Below are positions 15,167 through 22,976 of a stretch of DNA of 27,189 bases, piece after piece. Made by a program: the position numbers and the translations under genes. The notes under the pieces were generated by a model. The model made no database searches, was not told the DNA's origin, and was given only the letters and a program-made list of their open reading frames with translations. This DNA is from an uncultured Bacillaceae bacterium (lineage in GTDB: Bacteria; Bacillota; Bacilli; Caldalkalibacillales; Caldalkalibacillaceae): positions 1-27,189 of the forward strand of contig CALBTX010000162.1 in NCBI GenBank assembly GCA_937967685.1. Reading direction: 5' to 3'. Within the stretch, counting starts at the first letter, position 1; every line of letters starts with the position of its first letter.

Positions 15167-17149
15167 TTGCAACAACAAAGACGCTTGCGTTACCTGGCGC
15201 TCAGCACGATCTTCATCTGCCTCATCTGGGGATGTTCGGCGGCCGAAGAAGATATAAGGGCGCCTGATTCGTCCGAACGGGGCAATACTTATTCATCCGA
15301 ATCGGAAAGATTTGATTCAGCCGTGACGGAGGAAGGCATAGCTCAGCCGTCGTTAGACCGCATTCGAGCCGAAGACTTGTCTTTGACGACTTCGTTATTT
15401 ATTCAACAACTTTCCGCCCAACTGAAGCGCTGGGCGGAATTAGACTTTGAGGATCCGGAATTGGATCCGAAATTTGAACAAGAAATCTCCGATCATCCTC
15501 ATTTCCATTCCTTTGCCCTCGTCAAAGATGGCTCGGTTCAATTGAAGAAAGGAAATTTCCCCGCGGAGAAACTTGAAAGCTTAAATTTGGGGGAGGGTAT
15601 CGACGATCAAACGATTTTTTCCGATCCATATACACGTCATGACAAACATTATTTGCTTGTCGCCCATCCTCAAGGAGATCAGGAATATGTCGTCGGGGAA
15701 GTCGACTTAAGTTTTATACAGACGGTGATCGGGGATATGGCGGCCGTGGCAGATGCGAACGGCAATTTCTTTATGTCGGGGGATGAGACGAAGATTCATT
15801 GGGAAAAAGGAAAGGCCAACCAGATGGAACTGTCGGAAGCAGAGGTGCCGGAATTAAAATGGACAATCGCTGTTCACTCTGAACAGCCAGATGCTGCGTC
15901 AAAATATGAGCATTACCGGGAGGGGGAAGTGTTGATACGCTTTGAAAGCGAACAGGCGGGTCTCGCATGGCTGGAACAACATCCTGATTATGAGGCCAAA
16001 AAACATTTTGACGCTTATTTTATGGTCGGGCATGAGCAATTGACAACAAAACAAATGTTGAACACGTTATCTCAAGAGACGGAAATCATCTCTGTAGAAC
16101 CGAATTATTTGTTCGAAAAACAGCAGGACGGCGTCATTCCGAACGATGAATTTTTTGAGTTGTATCAGTCGAATTTGTCTCAAATCAGTGCTGATCAAGG
16201 GTGGCAGATCAGCGCCGGTTCAGAAGATGTGATTATCGCCGTCATCGATACCGGCGTCGATCCTGATCATGTTGATTTGGCGGGCAAATTGACGGATGGT
16301 TATAATGCATTTACAGATACGGATGATTATGCAGACGAGCATGGCCATGGAACGCACGTGGCCGGTATCGCCGCCGCCATGACAAATAATGTCTCCGGCA
16401 TCGCAGGCGTTTCGTGGCATGCTCCAATCATGCCAGTGAAGGCGCTTGACGAACAAGGGGAGGGCAGCTTATTTGAAATTACGAATGCCATTATTTGGGC
16501 CACGGATCACGGAGCGAAAGTGATCAATTTAAGTCTGGGAGATGATCAACCGTCGGACATGTTGTACGAAGCCATTCGCTATGCCTATGAACGGGACGTT
16601 GTTTTGATTGCCGCCTCTGGAAATGAAAATGTGGACACGCCCATGTATCCGGCGGCTTATGATGAAGTATTTGCCATATCTGCCGTAGATGCCCAACTTG
16701 AAAAAGCCGTTTTCTCCAATTATGGACCATATATCGATGTGGCGGCACCGGGGCAAAATATTCCCAGCACCTTTTTAAATGATCAGTACGTGTTTATGTC
16801 CGGTACTTCAATGGCTGCTCCCCATGTGACAGGCCTGGCTGCTTTGATTCGCGCTTTCAGACCCGAACTAACGAATGAAGAAGTGATGCAGCTCATGCGT
16901 GAGACCGCTGATGATTTAGGTGAGGCGGGATATGATTCTTATTTCGGTTATGGACAGATCAACGTCTTTAAGGCATTGCAATTTTTGGAAGAAAATGATA
17001 GCCGGGTGTTATCACAGTTGGTGGAGGATCGACTGTCGGGGGCGTCCGAGGAAAACTGGATGGAACAAGAAAGCATATCTGAAGAAGACAGCGGGCATTG
17101 GCTGCAGGAGTGGTTGCAGCAGGTGATGGAACAGTGGGTCAATCGATGA
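15167..17149 (+). CDS. S8 (subtilisin-family) serine protease, predicted lipoprotein with a sensor-like N-terminal region
   Basis: Extracytoplasmic subtilase of 660 residues. The N-terminus is a hydrophobic signal (LALSTIFICLIWG) ending at Cys23, consistent with a lipoprotein, although Trp at -2 is unusual in a lipobox. Residues about 65-250 match no protease part; IFSDPYTRHDK, VVGEVDLSFIQ and VADANGNFFMSG recall Cache/PAS-like extracellular sensor folds. Residues about 255-325 look like a fervidolysin-type propeptide (GEVLIRFES to VEPNYLFE). The peptidase domain has Asp361 (VIDTGVD), His394 (HGHGTHVAG), oxyanion Asn486 (ASGNEN) and Ser548 (GTSMAAPH). The tail (about 625-660) is acidic and Trp-rich. 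The start is TTG at 15167, after GGGGGTGTGATC. Substrate unknown. Confidence 0.88.
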   Translation: MQQQRRLRYLALSTIFICLIWGCSAAEEDIRAPDSSERGNTYSSESERFDSAVTEEGIAQPSLDRIRAEDLSLTTSLFIQQLSAQLKRWAELDFEDPELDPKFEQEISDHPHFHSFALVKDGSVQLKKGNFPAEKLESLNLGEGIDDQTIFSDPYTRHDKHYLLVAHPQGDQEYVVGEVDLSFIQTVIGDMAAVADANGNFFMSGDETKIHWEKGKANQMELSEAEVPELKWTIAVHSEQPDAASKYEHYREGEVLIRFESEQAGLAWLEQHPDYEAKKHFDAYFMVGHEQLTTKQMLNTLSQETEIISVEPNYLFEKQQDGVIPNDEFFELYQSNLSQISADQGWQISAGSEDVIIAVIDTGVDPDHVDLAGKLTDGYNAFTDTDDYADEHGHGTHVAGIAAAMTNNVSGIAGVSWHAPIMPVKALDEQGEGSLFEITNAIIWATDHGAKVINLSLGDDQPSDMLYEAIRYAYERDVVLIAASGNENVDTPMYPAAYDEVFAISAVDAQLEKAVFSNYGPYIDVAAPGQNIPSTFLNDQYVFMSGTSMAAPHVTGLAALIRAFRPELTNEEVMQLMRETADDLGEAGYDSYFGYGQINVFKALQFLEENDSRVLSQLVEDRLSGASEENWMEQESISEEDSGHWLQEWLQQVMEQWVNR

Positions 17150-17168
17150 ACAGCAATCAACAGCAGTC
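17149..17168. repeat. 10-bp tandem doublet after the protease stop
   Basis: AACAGCAATC (17149-17158) is followed directly by AACAGCAGTC (17159-17168), nine of ten identical. It begins in the stop region of the protease gene and is one of several such doublets in this window. Confidence 0.5.
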
Positions 17169-17207
17169 AATAGATATCCATTGAACAGCTCGCTCATCAT
17201 CCATGAA

Positions 17208-17237
17208 CAAAGCTGCTGAAAGTGTTCAGCAGCTTTG
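17208..17237. terminator. strong hairpin between convergent genes
   Basis: CAAAGCTGCTGAA (17208-17220) pairs perfectly with TTCAGCAGCTTTG (17225-17237) around a four-base loop. T-runs on both sides are poor (CGTATGTTTCT on the + strand), so termination efficiency is uncertain. Placement between the protease (+) and the small gene (-) suits a shared terminator. Confidence 0.65.
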
Positions 17238-17246
17238 CGTATGTTT

Positions 17247-17429
17247 CTACGGTTGTTCCATACGTGTCCGTAATTTGATTTTACTTTTTAAAATAAGCAG
17301 GGCATCAATCGCTGATTGATGATGTAAATGCTCTGCCAATGAAGTGATTTTGTCACGATCCCGACGGTATGTGTCTAAAGACTGATCGATGACATCATAT
17401 ATTTCATCGATATGCAAATGTGTTTTCAT
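17247..17429 (-). CDS. small hypothetical protein, 60 residues
   Basis: I do not recognise this protein. It begins MKTHLHIDEIYDVIDQSLDT and reads as a mostly helical, charged, soluble peptide with no membrane segment and no cysteine. The Met at 17429 follows GGGTGATGATC at a fitting distance; an in-frame Met four codons earlier overlaps that site and is less likely. The stop leads straight into the hairpin at 17208-17237, which supports it as a real gene. The gap upstream is full of short tandem duplications and shows no clear promoter. It could be a small regulator, or chance coding. Confidence 0.5.
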   Translation of the reverse strand: MKTHLHIDEIYDVIDQSLDTYRRDRDKITSLAEHLHHQSAIDALLILKSKIKLRTRMEQP

Positions 17430-17545
17430 GCTGATCATCACCCGTTATTAGCATACACCCGAACGATGAAAAATTATACATTTATAGGCGATTTCCGGAA
17501 GGAAATTTCCTGGGCAAGCGCAAAATTCGCCAAAAAGACATAGTG

Positions 17546-17659
17546 AACAGACAATAACAGACAATTTGAAGCATTGTTTAATGATTTTGTAGATTTGTGT
17601 AGATAACTTGTTGTGTAGATAACTTGTTTTTCCAAACCTTTAATGCCAAACCTTTAATA
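17546..17659. repeat. three successive perfect or near-perfect tandem doublets
   Basis: AACAGACAAT is repeated at 17546-17555 and 17556-17565. TTGTGTAGATAACTTG is repeated at 17595-17610 and 17611-17626, with a degenerate partial copy before it. CCAAACCTTTAATG/A is repeated at 17632-17645 and 17646-17659. All copies are head to tail without spacers. The last copy includes the stop codon of the neighbouring membrane-protein gene (complement 17654-17656). No protein-coding potential is seen in 17442-17653. Confidence 0.85.
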
Positions 17660-18661
17660 TTGGATCTTCATATCTCCCGGTTTAATCCAATTTCTTCTGC
17701 GTAAATATTCGGAAATGATCAGACTGATGAGCGCAGGCGCGACAAAGTGCATGATCAAAACCATGACCATGATATCTGCGGAAAAACCCATGGCAGCAAA
17801 AGTGAATATTTGCCCAACGAGTCCGCTTGTGCCCATTCCTGCCCCTTCGGCCGTATTTTCCATTTGGAGGATCACGGTGGAGATAGGGGCTAAAAGGACG
17901 CCGGCCAGTGTGGGAGGGAGCAAAATAAGCGGATTTCTGACGATATTGGAAATTTGTAACATGGACGTCCCAATGCCTTGAGCAATCCATCCCCCAATCC
18001 CGTTTTCACGGTAACTGCTTGTCGCAAAACCTACCATTTGTGCACAACAGCCGATGGTCGCTGCACCTGCTGCCAAACCGTCCAGGCCCAACATAATGGC
18101 GATGGCCGCACTGGAGATGGGCGCGGTTAAGGCCAAGCCCATCAAGGTGGCCACTAATATCCCCATGATAAAAGGGCGCTGGGCGACGGACCAATTGACC
18201 AGTTCACCGAAAGCAATCAGCCCTTCTCCTATAAAACCGCCGATCGACGTGGCCGCCAGATACCCGAATAAAATGGTCATGAACGGCGTGACGATAATGT
18301 CCACTTTTGTTGATTTGGAAAACAGTTTTCCCATTTCGGTACCAATCACGGCAGCCACAAAAGCGCCCGCAGGCCCCCCTAAAGGCTCACCTGCAGCCCC
18401 GCAGACAGCCGCGGAAAACAAAACGAGGGGAGGTGCTTTTAAACCGTAGGCAACGGCAATCCCTATGGCGGGACCGACGAGGTCCATTGCGAGCTGTCCC
18501 ATATCTACAAACAAGGGAATCCCGAATTGCTGACCTGCGGTTCGGATGATCAAGCCGATGATCAATGAAGAAAACAAGCCTAAAGCCATGTACGATAAAG
18601 ATGTGATAAAATAAGTACGTAATGAAAGTTCAATTCCTTTTTTTTTCAGAAATGTTTTCAT
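17654..18661 (-). CDS. PTS system IIC-like membrane protein (EIIC type 2 family)
   Basis: Polytopic membrane protein of 335 residues with roughly eight to ten glycine/alanine-rich helices. The sequence resembles the stand-alone PTS_EIIC_2 family, annotated as sugar-transport subunit IIC, with segments such as CGAAGEPLGGPAGAF, GTEMGKLFSKSTKVDIIVTP, and NPLILLPPTLAGVLLAPIS. The family's substrate is not established. No IIA, IIB or sugar-catabolic gene is adjacent, so a true PTS role is doubtful. The ATG follows AGAAAGGAAG at a good distance. It is divergent from proC, sharing a 170-base control region. Confidence 0.75.
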   Translation of the reverse strand: MKTFLKKKGIELSLRTYFITSLSYMALGLFSSLIIGLIIRTAGQQFGIPLFVDMGQLAMDLVGPAIGIAVAYGLKAPPLVLFSAAVCGAAGEPLGGPAGAFVAAVIGTEMGKLFSKSTKVDIIVTPFMTILFGYLAATSIGGFIGEGLIAFGELVNWSVAQRPFIMGILVATLMGLALTAPISSAAIAIMLGLDGLAAGAATIGCCAQMVGFATSSYRENGIGGWIAQGIGTSMLQISNIVRNPLILLPPTLAGVLLAPISTVILQMENTAEGAGMGTSGLVGQIFTFAAMGFSADIMVMVLIMHFVAPALISLIISEYLRRRNWIKPGDMKIQY

Positions 18662-18688
18662 AGGCGCTTCCTTTCTAAAAAATTGTTG

Positions 18689-18772
18689 TTGTCTTAATTT
18701 AGAATTTAGATCATGTCTATTTGCCAGTCCATTAAAAATGAGTTGAATGACGGCATAATTTAATTAAGACAA
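18689..18772. promoter_or_regulatory. widely spaced inverted repeat between the IIC-like gene and proC
   Basis: TTGTCTTAATT (18689-18699) has its perfect 11-base reverse complement AATTAAGACAA at 18762-18772, 62 bases away. Both arms lie in the divergent intergenic region, upstream of both genes. A pair of operators for one dimeric regulator, with looping, is one reading. On the minus strand TTGACA (18791-18786) and TTAATT (18767-18762) could be an IIC promoter overlapping one arm. Confidence 0.35.
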
Positions 18773-18784
18773 AGAGGCGAAGAA

Positions 18785-18808
18785 ATGTCAAGACATATGT
18801 CAAGACAA
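18785..18808. repeat. 12-bp tandem doublet upstream of proC
   Basis: ATGTCAAGACAT (18785-18796) is followed directly by ATGTCAAGACAA (18797-18808), 11 of 12 identical. Read on the minus strand each copy contains TTGACA, so the duplication doubles a potential -35 element for the divergent membrane-protein gene. Confidence 0.7.
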
Positions 18809-18831
18809 TTTTTGAAAAGGAGTGATAAACG

Positions 18832-19674
18832 GTGCTTGATCGAAAAAATATATGTTTTCTCGGGGCCGGATCCATGGCAGAGGCCATTATCGCCGGCATG
18901 TTGAATAAGCATATCGTCAATCCGGAACACATCCAGGTAACGAACAAAAAAAATAAACAGCGTTTGGAACAGCTGGTTGATCTTTATGGCGTGCGAGCCG
19001 ATTTCAACAATCGTTTAAAAGCCATTCAAGATGCGGATATTGTTCTCTTGGCCGTCAAACCGACTGATGTTCAAGAAGCATTGACCGAAGTTCGGGATTG
19101 CCTGCGCCACGATCAACTGCTCATATCTGTCTTGGCCGGTGTTTCAACAGCGGACATCACCCGTATACTGGGACGGGACATGCCCGTCATTCGCACGATG
19201 CCGAATACGTCGGCGGTTGTTGGACAATCGGCCACCGGCATGAGCGGTGGCCGTCATGCCACGGCAGAACATCTACATATCGCCAAACAAATATTTGAAT
19301 CGATCGGTATTGTTCTCGTCACGGAAGAGGAAAAGTTAGATGCGCTGACCGGTCTGGCAGGCAGCGGACCCGCTTATGTGTATTACCTCGTGGAGGCGAT
19401 GATGAAGGGAGGCATGGATGCCGGTCTGCAACAGGAGGAGGCCAGGGCATTGTCGATACAGGTGATCATTGGGGCTGCAGAGATGCTCAAAGAAACGGGT
19501 GAGGACCCCGCCCGTTTGCGAGAAAAGATCACCAGTCCTAACGGAACGACGCAGCGGGGGATCGAAACGTTGCAGGAATACCAATTTGAAGAAGGCGTTC
19601 GCCGCTGTGTCGCAAACGCGGCCGAGAGGTCTAAAGAACTGGGAGTATGGTTATCTGCCCAGCTTAAATCATAA
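18832..19674 (+). CDS. proC: pyrroline-5-carboxylate reductase
   Basis: Last step of proline synthesis: NAD(P)H reduction of pyrroline-5-carboxylate to proline in the cytoplasm. The 280 residues show the N-terminal Rossmann motif FLGAGSMAEAIIAGML, then AVKPTDV, the conserved MPNTSAVVGQSATGM, and the C-terminal dimer/active-site signature GSGPAYVYYLVEAM and KITSPNGTTQRGIETL. The start is GTG at 18832, following AAAAGGAGTGAT. It appears monocistronic: a terminator follows the stop. Confidence 0.95.
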   Translation: MLDRKNICFLGAGSMAEAIIAGMLNKHIVNPEHIQVTNKKNKQRLEQLVDLYGVRADFNNRLKAIQDADIVLLAVKPTDVQEALTEVRDCLRHDQLLISVLAGVSTADITRILGRDMPVIRTMPNTSAVVGQSATGMSGGRHATAEHLHIAKQIFESIGIVLVTEEEKLDALTGLAGSGPAYVYYLVEAMMKGGMDAGLQQEEARALSIQVIIGAAEMLKETGEDPARLREKITSPNGTTQRGIETLQEYQFEEGVRRCVANAAERSKELGVWLSAQLKS

Positions 19675-19721
19675 TCGATTGCGGTATCAGGCTGAAAAAG
19701 AGCAGGGCGGCATGGATAAAG

Positions 19722-19758
19722 TGCAGGCCAATGACCGGGGTCTGCATTTTATTTTTTT
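19722..19758 (+). terminator. Rho-independent terminator after proC
   Basis: TGCAGGCC (19722-19729) pairs with GGTCTGCA (19739-19746), including one G-U, around a nine-base loop, followed by TTTTATTTTTTT (19747-19758). Confidence 0.85.
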
Positions 19759-19836
19759 GAAAATAAACCGCGTAAAAAGAACGAATATGGGCTAAGATCA
19801 TATATTGTAAAAGAGTGTTCAGTGTGAGGTGAGGCT

Positions 19837-20265
19837 ATGGCAGTCATTCAAGCGAATGAGGAAGACAAAAAGCTGTTGGCCAGGTTAATGCGAGCAGAAG
19901 CGGAGAGTGAAGGGGATTTAGGCATGTTGCTGGTAGGTAATGTCGGTGTCAATCGTGTTCGCGTGCGATGCTCCGATTTTGCGAATGTGAATAACATTCG
20001 CAACATGGTGTTTCAGTCACCCGGCGGATTTGAAGCTGTCAATTACCCTTATTTTTATCAGCGGGCTCGGGAAAGGGAGATTCGTCTGGCTGAACGAGTG
20101 ATTAACGGCGAAAGGTTCAATCCGGCCGAATTTTCTTTATGGTTTTTCAAACCGACGGGTGATTGTCCGGCACAGTGGTATAATCAACCGCTGGCAGGGC
20201 GTTTTAAAGCACATTGCTTTTATCAACCAACGACAGAAGAATGTGCTGAAATATATTCAAGGTAA
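19837..20265 (+). CDS. cwlJ: spore cortex-lytic/cell wall hydrolase CwlJ
   Basis: Cortex-lytic enzyme of the SleB/CwlJ (Hydrolase_2) family, lying in the spore coat and needed with SleB to break down cortex during germination. The 142 residues lack a signal peptide, as expected for CwlJ rather than SleB. The catalytic region contains RLMRAEAESEGDLGM with the conserved Glu, then VGNVGVNRVRVRC and FSLWFFKPTGDCPAQW. The ATG at 19837 follows GAGGTGAGG. Its neighbour downstream is gerQ, the partner required for CwlJ localisation in B. subtilis. Confidence 0.93.
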   Translation: MAVIQANEEDKKLLARLMRAEAESEGDLGMLLVGNVGVNRVRVRCSDFANVNNIRNMVFQSPGGFEAVNYPYFYQRAREREIRLAERVINGERFNPAEFSLWFFKPTGDCPAQWYNQPLAGRFKAHCFYQPTTEECAEIYSR

Positions 20266-20329
20266 CGATGTTCATGGACAGCGAGGAAAGAATTGTAGAT
20301 TGGCAATATTCAGGAGGAGATGATTATTG

Positions 20330-20797
20330 ATGTATGATTATGGCATGTATCCTTCAGGCCCTTCGTTTCCACCCGCTCCATCGTATGACTATCAATCATA
20401 TGACTATCACGCTCCGGGGCCAGGCGATCCCCTGCGGCAAATGGGGCAGCAGCCGGCAGGAGCACAGATCAACAACCAACAGACAACCGGTCAAATGCCT
20501 GTTGAACAAGGCATGCTCACGCTGGAGCAATCCTATGTCGAAAATATTTTACGATTTAATCGCGGCAAGCGCGCCCGATTTTATATGACGTTTGAAAACA
20601 ATCCCGAATGGACGGCAAGGGTATTTGAAGGTGTTATTGAAGAAGCGGGCAGAGATCATATTATTATCAGCGATGCCGATGGAGGACAAAATTATTTATT
20701 GTTAATGGTTTATCTTGATTTTGTCGAATTTGCCGAAGAAATAGATTACATTCCGCCGGTAACGCCCGGTTATGTTCCAAGTGCGCCCCAAAGATAA
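20330..20797 (+). CDS. gerQ: spore coat protein GerQ
   Basis: Coat protein needed for CwlJ placement and function; in B. subtilis it is cross-linked by transglutaminase. The 155 residues have a low-complexity N-terminus rich in Tyr, Pro, Ser and Gln (about 1-60) and the conserved domain from MLTLEQSYVENILRFNRGK to FVEFAEEIDYIPP. An AGGAGG (20312-20317) precedes adjacent start candidates TTG (20327) and ATG (20330); I list the ATG, although the TTG is better spaced and would add one residue. A terminator follows, defining a cwlJ-gerQ unit. Confidence 0.93.
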   Translation: MYDYGMYPSGPSFPPAPSYDYQSYDYHAPGPGDPLRQMGQQPAGAQINNQQTTGQMPVEQGMLTLEQSYVENILRFNRGKRARFYMTFENNPEWTARVFEGVIEEAGRDHIIISDADGGQNYLLLMVYLDFVEFAEEIDYIPPVTPGYVPSAPQR

Positions 20798-20847
20798 ACG
20801 AGTACCATTGCCATACCACTAACAGCTCCATACCATGCCAAAGAAGA

Positions 20848-20880
20848 GCACCGTTCAGATCGGAAACGGTGCTTTTATTT
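20848..20880 (+). terminator. Rho-independent terminator after gerQ
   Basis: GCACCGTT (20848-20855) pairs perfectly with AACGGTGC (20865-20872) around a nine-base loop, followed by TTTTATTT. Its T-run runs into the -35 of the next promoter. Confidence 0.85.
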
Positions 20881-20907
20881 GGGATTCGCTTTTTTTCATG
20901 ATATGAT
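20879..20907 (+). promoter_or_regulatory. sigma-A promoter with extended -10 for the OsmC-like gene
   Basis: TTGGGA (20879-20884) and TATGAT (20902-20907) are 17 bases apart, with TGA directly before the -10 hexamer (extended -10). It is 25 bases upstream of the OsmC-family start and immediately follows the gerQ terminator, so this marks a new transcription unit. Confidence 0.6.
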
Positions 20908-20931
20908 AAATGGAAAAAGGAGGCATGGCGG

Positions 20932-21315
20932 ATGGAATATGTCATGGGCGATCAAGGTTTTTCGATTCAACTGGAGTACGACGAATTACATATTTCTGGC
21001 GACAGCAAGACCGGATTTCGGCCTTATCAGCTGCTCGTCTCCTCGATCGCTGGTTGCAGCGGCTTAGTATTGAAGAAAATACTGGATAAGCAAAGAATCA
21101 ATGTGGATGATATTCGTATCCGTGCGGACGTGACCCGTGCTGAAGGGGGAGCGAACGAGGTGCGGAAAATTCACCTTGTGTATCATATCAAAGGAAAGGA
21201 ATTAAATGCGGCTAAAATTGAGAAAGCTTTGGCTTTAAGCCGAAAATATTGTCCCATGATTCAATCGGTGGCAGGCAGTATTGAAGTGACGGAATCGTTT
21301 GAACTTGGGAGGTGA
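20932..21315 (+). CDS. OsmC-family protein
   Basis: OsmC/Ohr fold proteins reduce organic hydroperoxides through two cysteines, though many members have no known substrate. The 127-residue protein shows both expected positions: Cys42 in LLVSSIAGCSGLVLKKIL and Cys107 in SRKYCPMIQSV. It reads like the YhfA/YmaD-type branch rather than Ohr. The ATG at 20932 is eight bases after AAAGGAGG. The ribosome site of the following gamma-glutamyltransferase (GGGAGGTGAT) lies inside its last codons, which points to co-transcription and possibly coupled translation. Confidence 0.85.
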   Translation: MEYVMGDQGFSIQLEYDELHISGDSKTGFRPYQLLVSSIAGCSGLVLKKILDKQRINVDDIRIRADVTRAEGGANEVRKIHLVYHIKGKELNAAKIEKALALSRKYCPMIQSVAGSIEVTESFELGR

Positions 21316-21322
21316 TCATGAA

Positions 21323-22933
21323 ATGTGGTATGATCCGTTGTACTATCCGTACGCTTCTCAAAGAACAACGGTTTATGCACGCAAAGGAATGGTGGCCACC
21401 TCACAGCCTCTGGCCGCCCAGGCCGGCTTGGAGATGATCAGAAAGGGTGGAAACGCCATTGATGCGGCGATTGCCACCGCTGCCTGTTTGACTGTCTTAG
21501 AACCGACTTCCAACGGGATCGGCGGCGACGCTTTTGCCCTGGTTTGGACAAACGATCAACTGTATGGCTTGAATGCCAGTGGTCCGGCCCCGAAGTCGAT
21601 ATCGATAGAAAAACTGAAAACAAGAGGCTATCAGGCGATGCCGCTGTACGGCGTAATTCCCGTGACGGTGCCGGGCGCACCGGCAGCCTGGGCCAGCCTC
21701 TCCGAACGTTTCGGCAAGCTCCCTTTTACAGACGTGTTAAAACCGGCGATTGAGTATGCCGAAGAAGGTTTTCCGCTCACTCCCGTTTTGGGTGAAAATT
21801 GGCATAAAGCCTATCAGATGTATAAAAAAGATGTGCATGGAGAAGCATTTAAAGCTTGGTTTGAAACGTTTGCCCCTGAGGGAAAACCACCGCAAATCGG
21901 CGAAATATGGCGCTCCCCTGCTCACTCAAAGACACTCCAATCGATAGCCGAAACGAAAGCCGAATCATTTTACCGGGGAGCATTGGCGGAAAAAATCGAT
22001 CGTTTTGTCAAGCAACATGCGGGTTATCTTTCGGCTGAAGATTTGGGGGACTATCAACCGCAGTGGGTGGAGCCTGTCAAGGTCAATTATCGAGGCTATG
22101 ACGTCTGGGAAATCCCGCCCAATGGGCAGGGATTGGTCGCCTTGATGGCCTTGAATCTGGTCCACGGTTTTGATTTTCCCGAAAAAGAACATGTGGACAC
22201 TTACCACAAGCAAATCGAGGCAATGAAACTTGCTTTTGCCGATGGATTACACTATATTACCGATCCGCAACATATGAAGGTGAATGTGGACGATTTGTTA
22301 TCAGAACGTTACGCTAAGGAACGCAGAAAGCTGATTCGGGAAGAAGCGGCTCTCCCGCAGGCAGGAAGCCCGCCGCAGGGCGGCACGGTTTATCTCGCCA
22401 GCGCCGACGGTGAGGGTAATATGGTCTCCTTCATCCAAAGTAATTTTCACGGATTTGGTTCGGGAATTGTCGTACCGGGGACCGGCATCAGTTTGCAGAA
22501 CAGGGGCCATACTTTTTCTCTTGACCCTGATCATGACAATTGCTTGAGGCCAGGAAAAAGAACTTATCATACGATTATTCCAGGATTCTTGACGAAAGAC
22601 GGCCAACCGATTGGTCCATTTGGCGTTATGGGAGCCTATATGCAGCCACAAGGGCATTTCCAGGTGGTGATGAACAGCATCGATTTTAAACTCAATCCCC
22701 AAGCGGCATTGGACGCACACAGATGGCAGTGGATCAAGGGCAAAATGATCGAAGTGGAACCGGATTTTCCAAATCATATTGCACAAGCGCTGGAGCGCAA
22801 AGGGCACGAAGTGCGCAAAGCGGTGGACAGGACCCCATTTGGCCGGGGACAAATCATCTGGCGCGATCCGAAGACGGGCGTATTGGCAGGCGGCACCGAG
22901 GCAAGAACGGACGGCTCCATCGCAGCTTGGTAA
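21323..22933 (+). CDS. gamma-glutamyltransferase family protein (YwrD-like)
   Basis: Ntn-hydrolase that would transfer or hydrolyse gamma-glutamyl groups (glutathione-like or polyglutamate substrates). The 536 residues show the N-terminal MVATSQPLAAQAGLEMIRKG and GGNAIDAAIATA signatures, and SNGIGGDAFAL. The likely self-cleavage and nucleophile residue is Thr355 in QGGTVYLASAD; classical GGTs have TTH there, so this differs and resembles the YwrD branch. No signal peptide is seen, so it is probably cytoplasmic. The Met at 21323 follows GGGAGGTGAT; an in-frame TTG at 21299 lies before that site and is rejected. Confidence 0.88.
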   Translation: MWYDPLYYPYASQRTTVYARKGMVATSQPLAAQAGLEMIRKGGNAIDAAIATAACLTVLEPTSNGIGGDAFALVWTNDQLYGLNASGPAPKSISIEKLKTRGYQAMPLYGVIPVTVPGAPAAWASLSERFGKLPFTDVLKPAIEYAEEGFPLTPVLGENWHKAYQMYKKDVHGEAFKAWFETFAPEGKPPQIGEIWRSPAHSKTLQSIAETKAESFYRGALAEKIDRFVKQHAGYLSAEDLGDYQPQWVEPVKVNYRGYDVWEIPPNGQGLVALMALNLVHGFDFPEKEHVDTYHKQIEAMKLAFADGLHYITDPQHMKVNVDDLLSERYAKERRKLIREEAALPQAGSPPQGGTVYLASADGEGNMVSFIQSNFHGFGSGIVVPGTGISLQNRGHTFSLDPDHDNCLRPGKRTYHTIIPGFLTKDGQPIGPFGVMGAYMQPQGHFQVVMNSIDFKLNPQAALDAHRWQWIKGKMIEVEPDFPNHIAQALERKGHEVRKAVDRTPFGRGQIIWRDPKTGVLAGGTEARTDGSIAAW

Positions 22934-22976
22934 ATATGGCAATGACAGTTGCAGTCATGAAGGAGGAAAAAGTCTG

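Noticed and set aside
19786..19836. Sigma-E or sigma-K sporulation promoter for cwlJ (CATATATT near 19799)
   Set aside because: The -10-like element is reasonable, but no matching -35 lies at the required spacing; GAATATG is only nine bases away.
20803..20838. Tandem doublet after gerQ (CCATACCA twice)
   Set aside because: Only eight bases are shared and the copies are separated, so it does not meet the standard of the other doublets.
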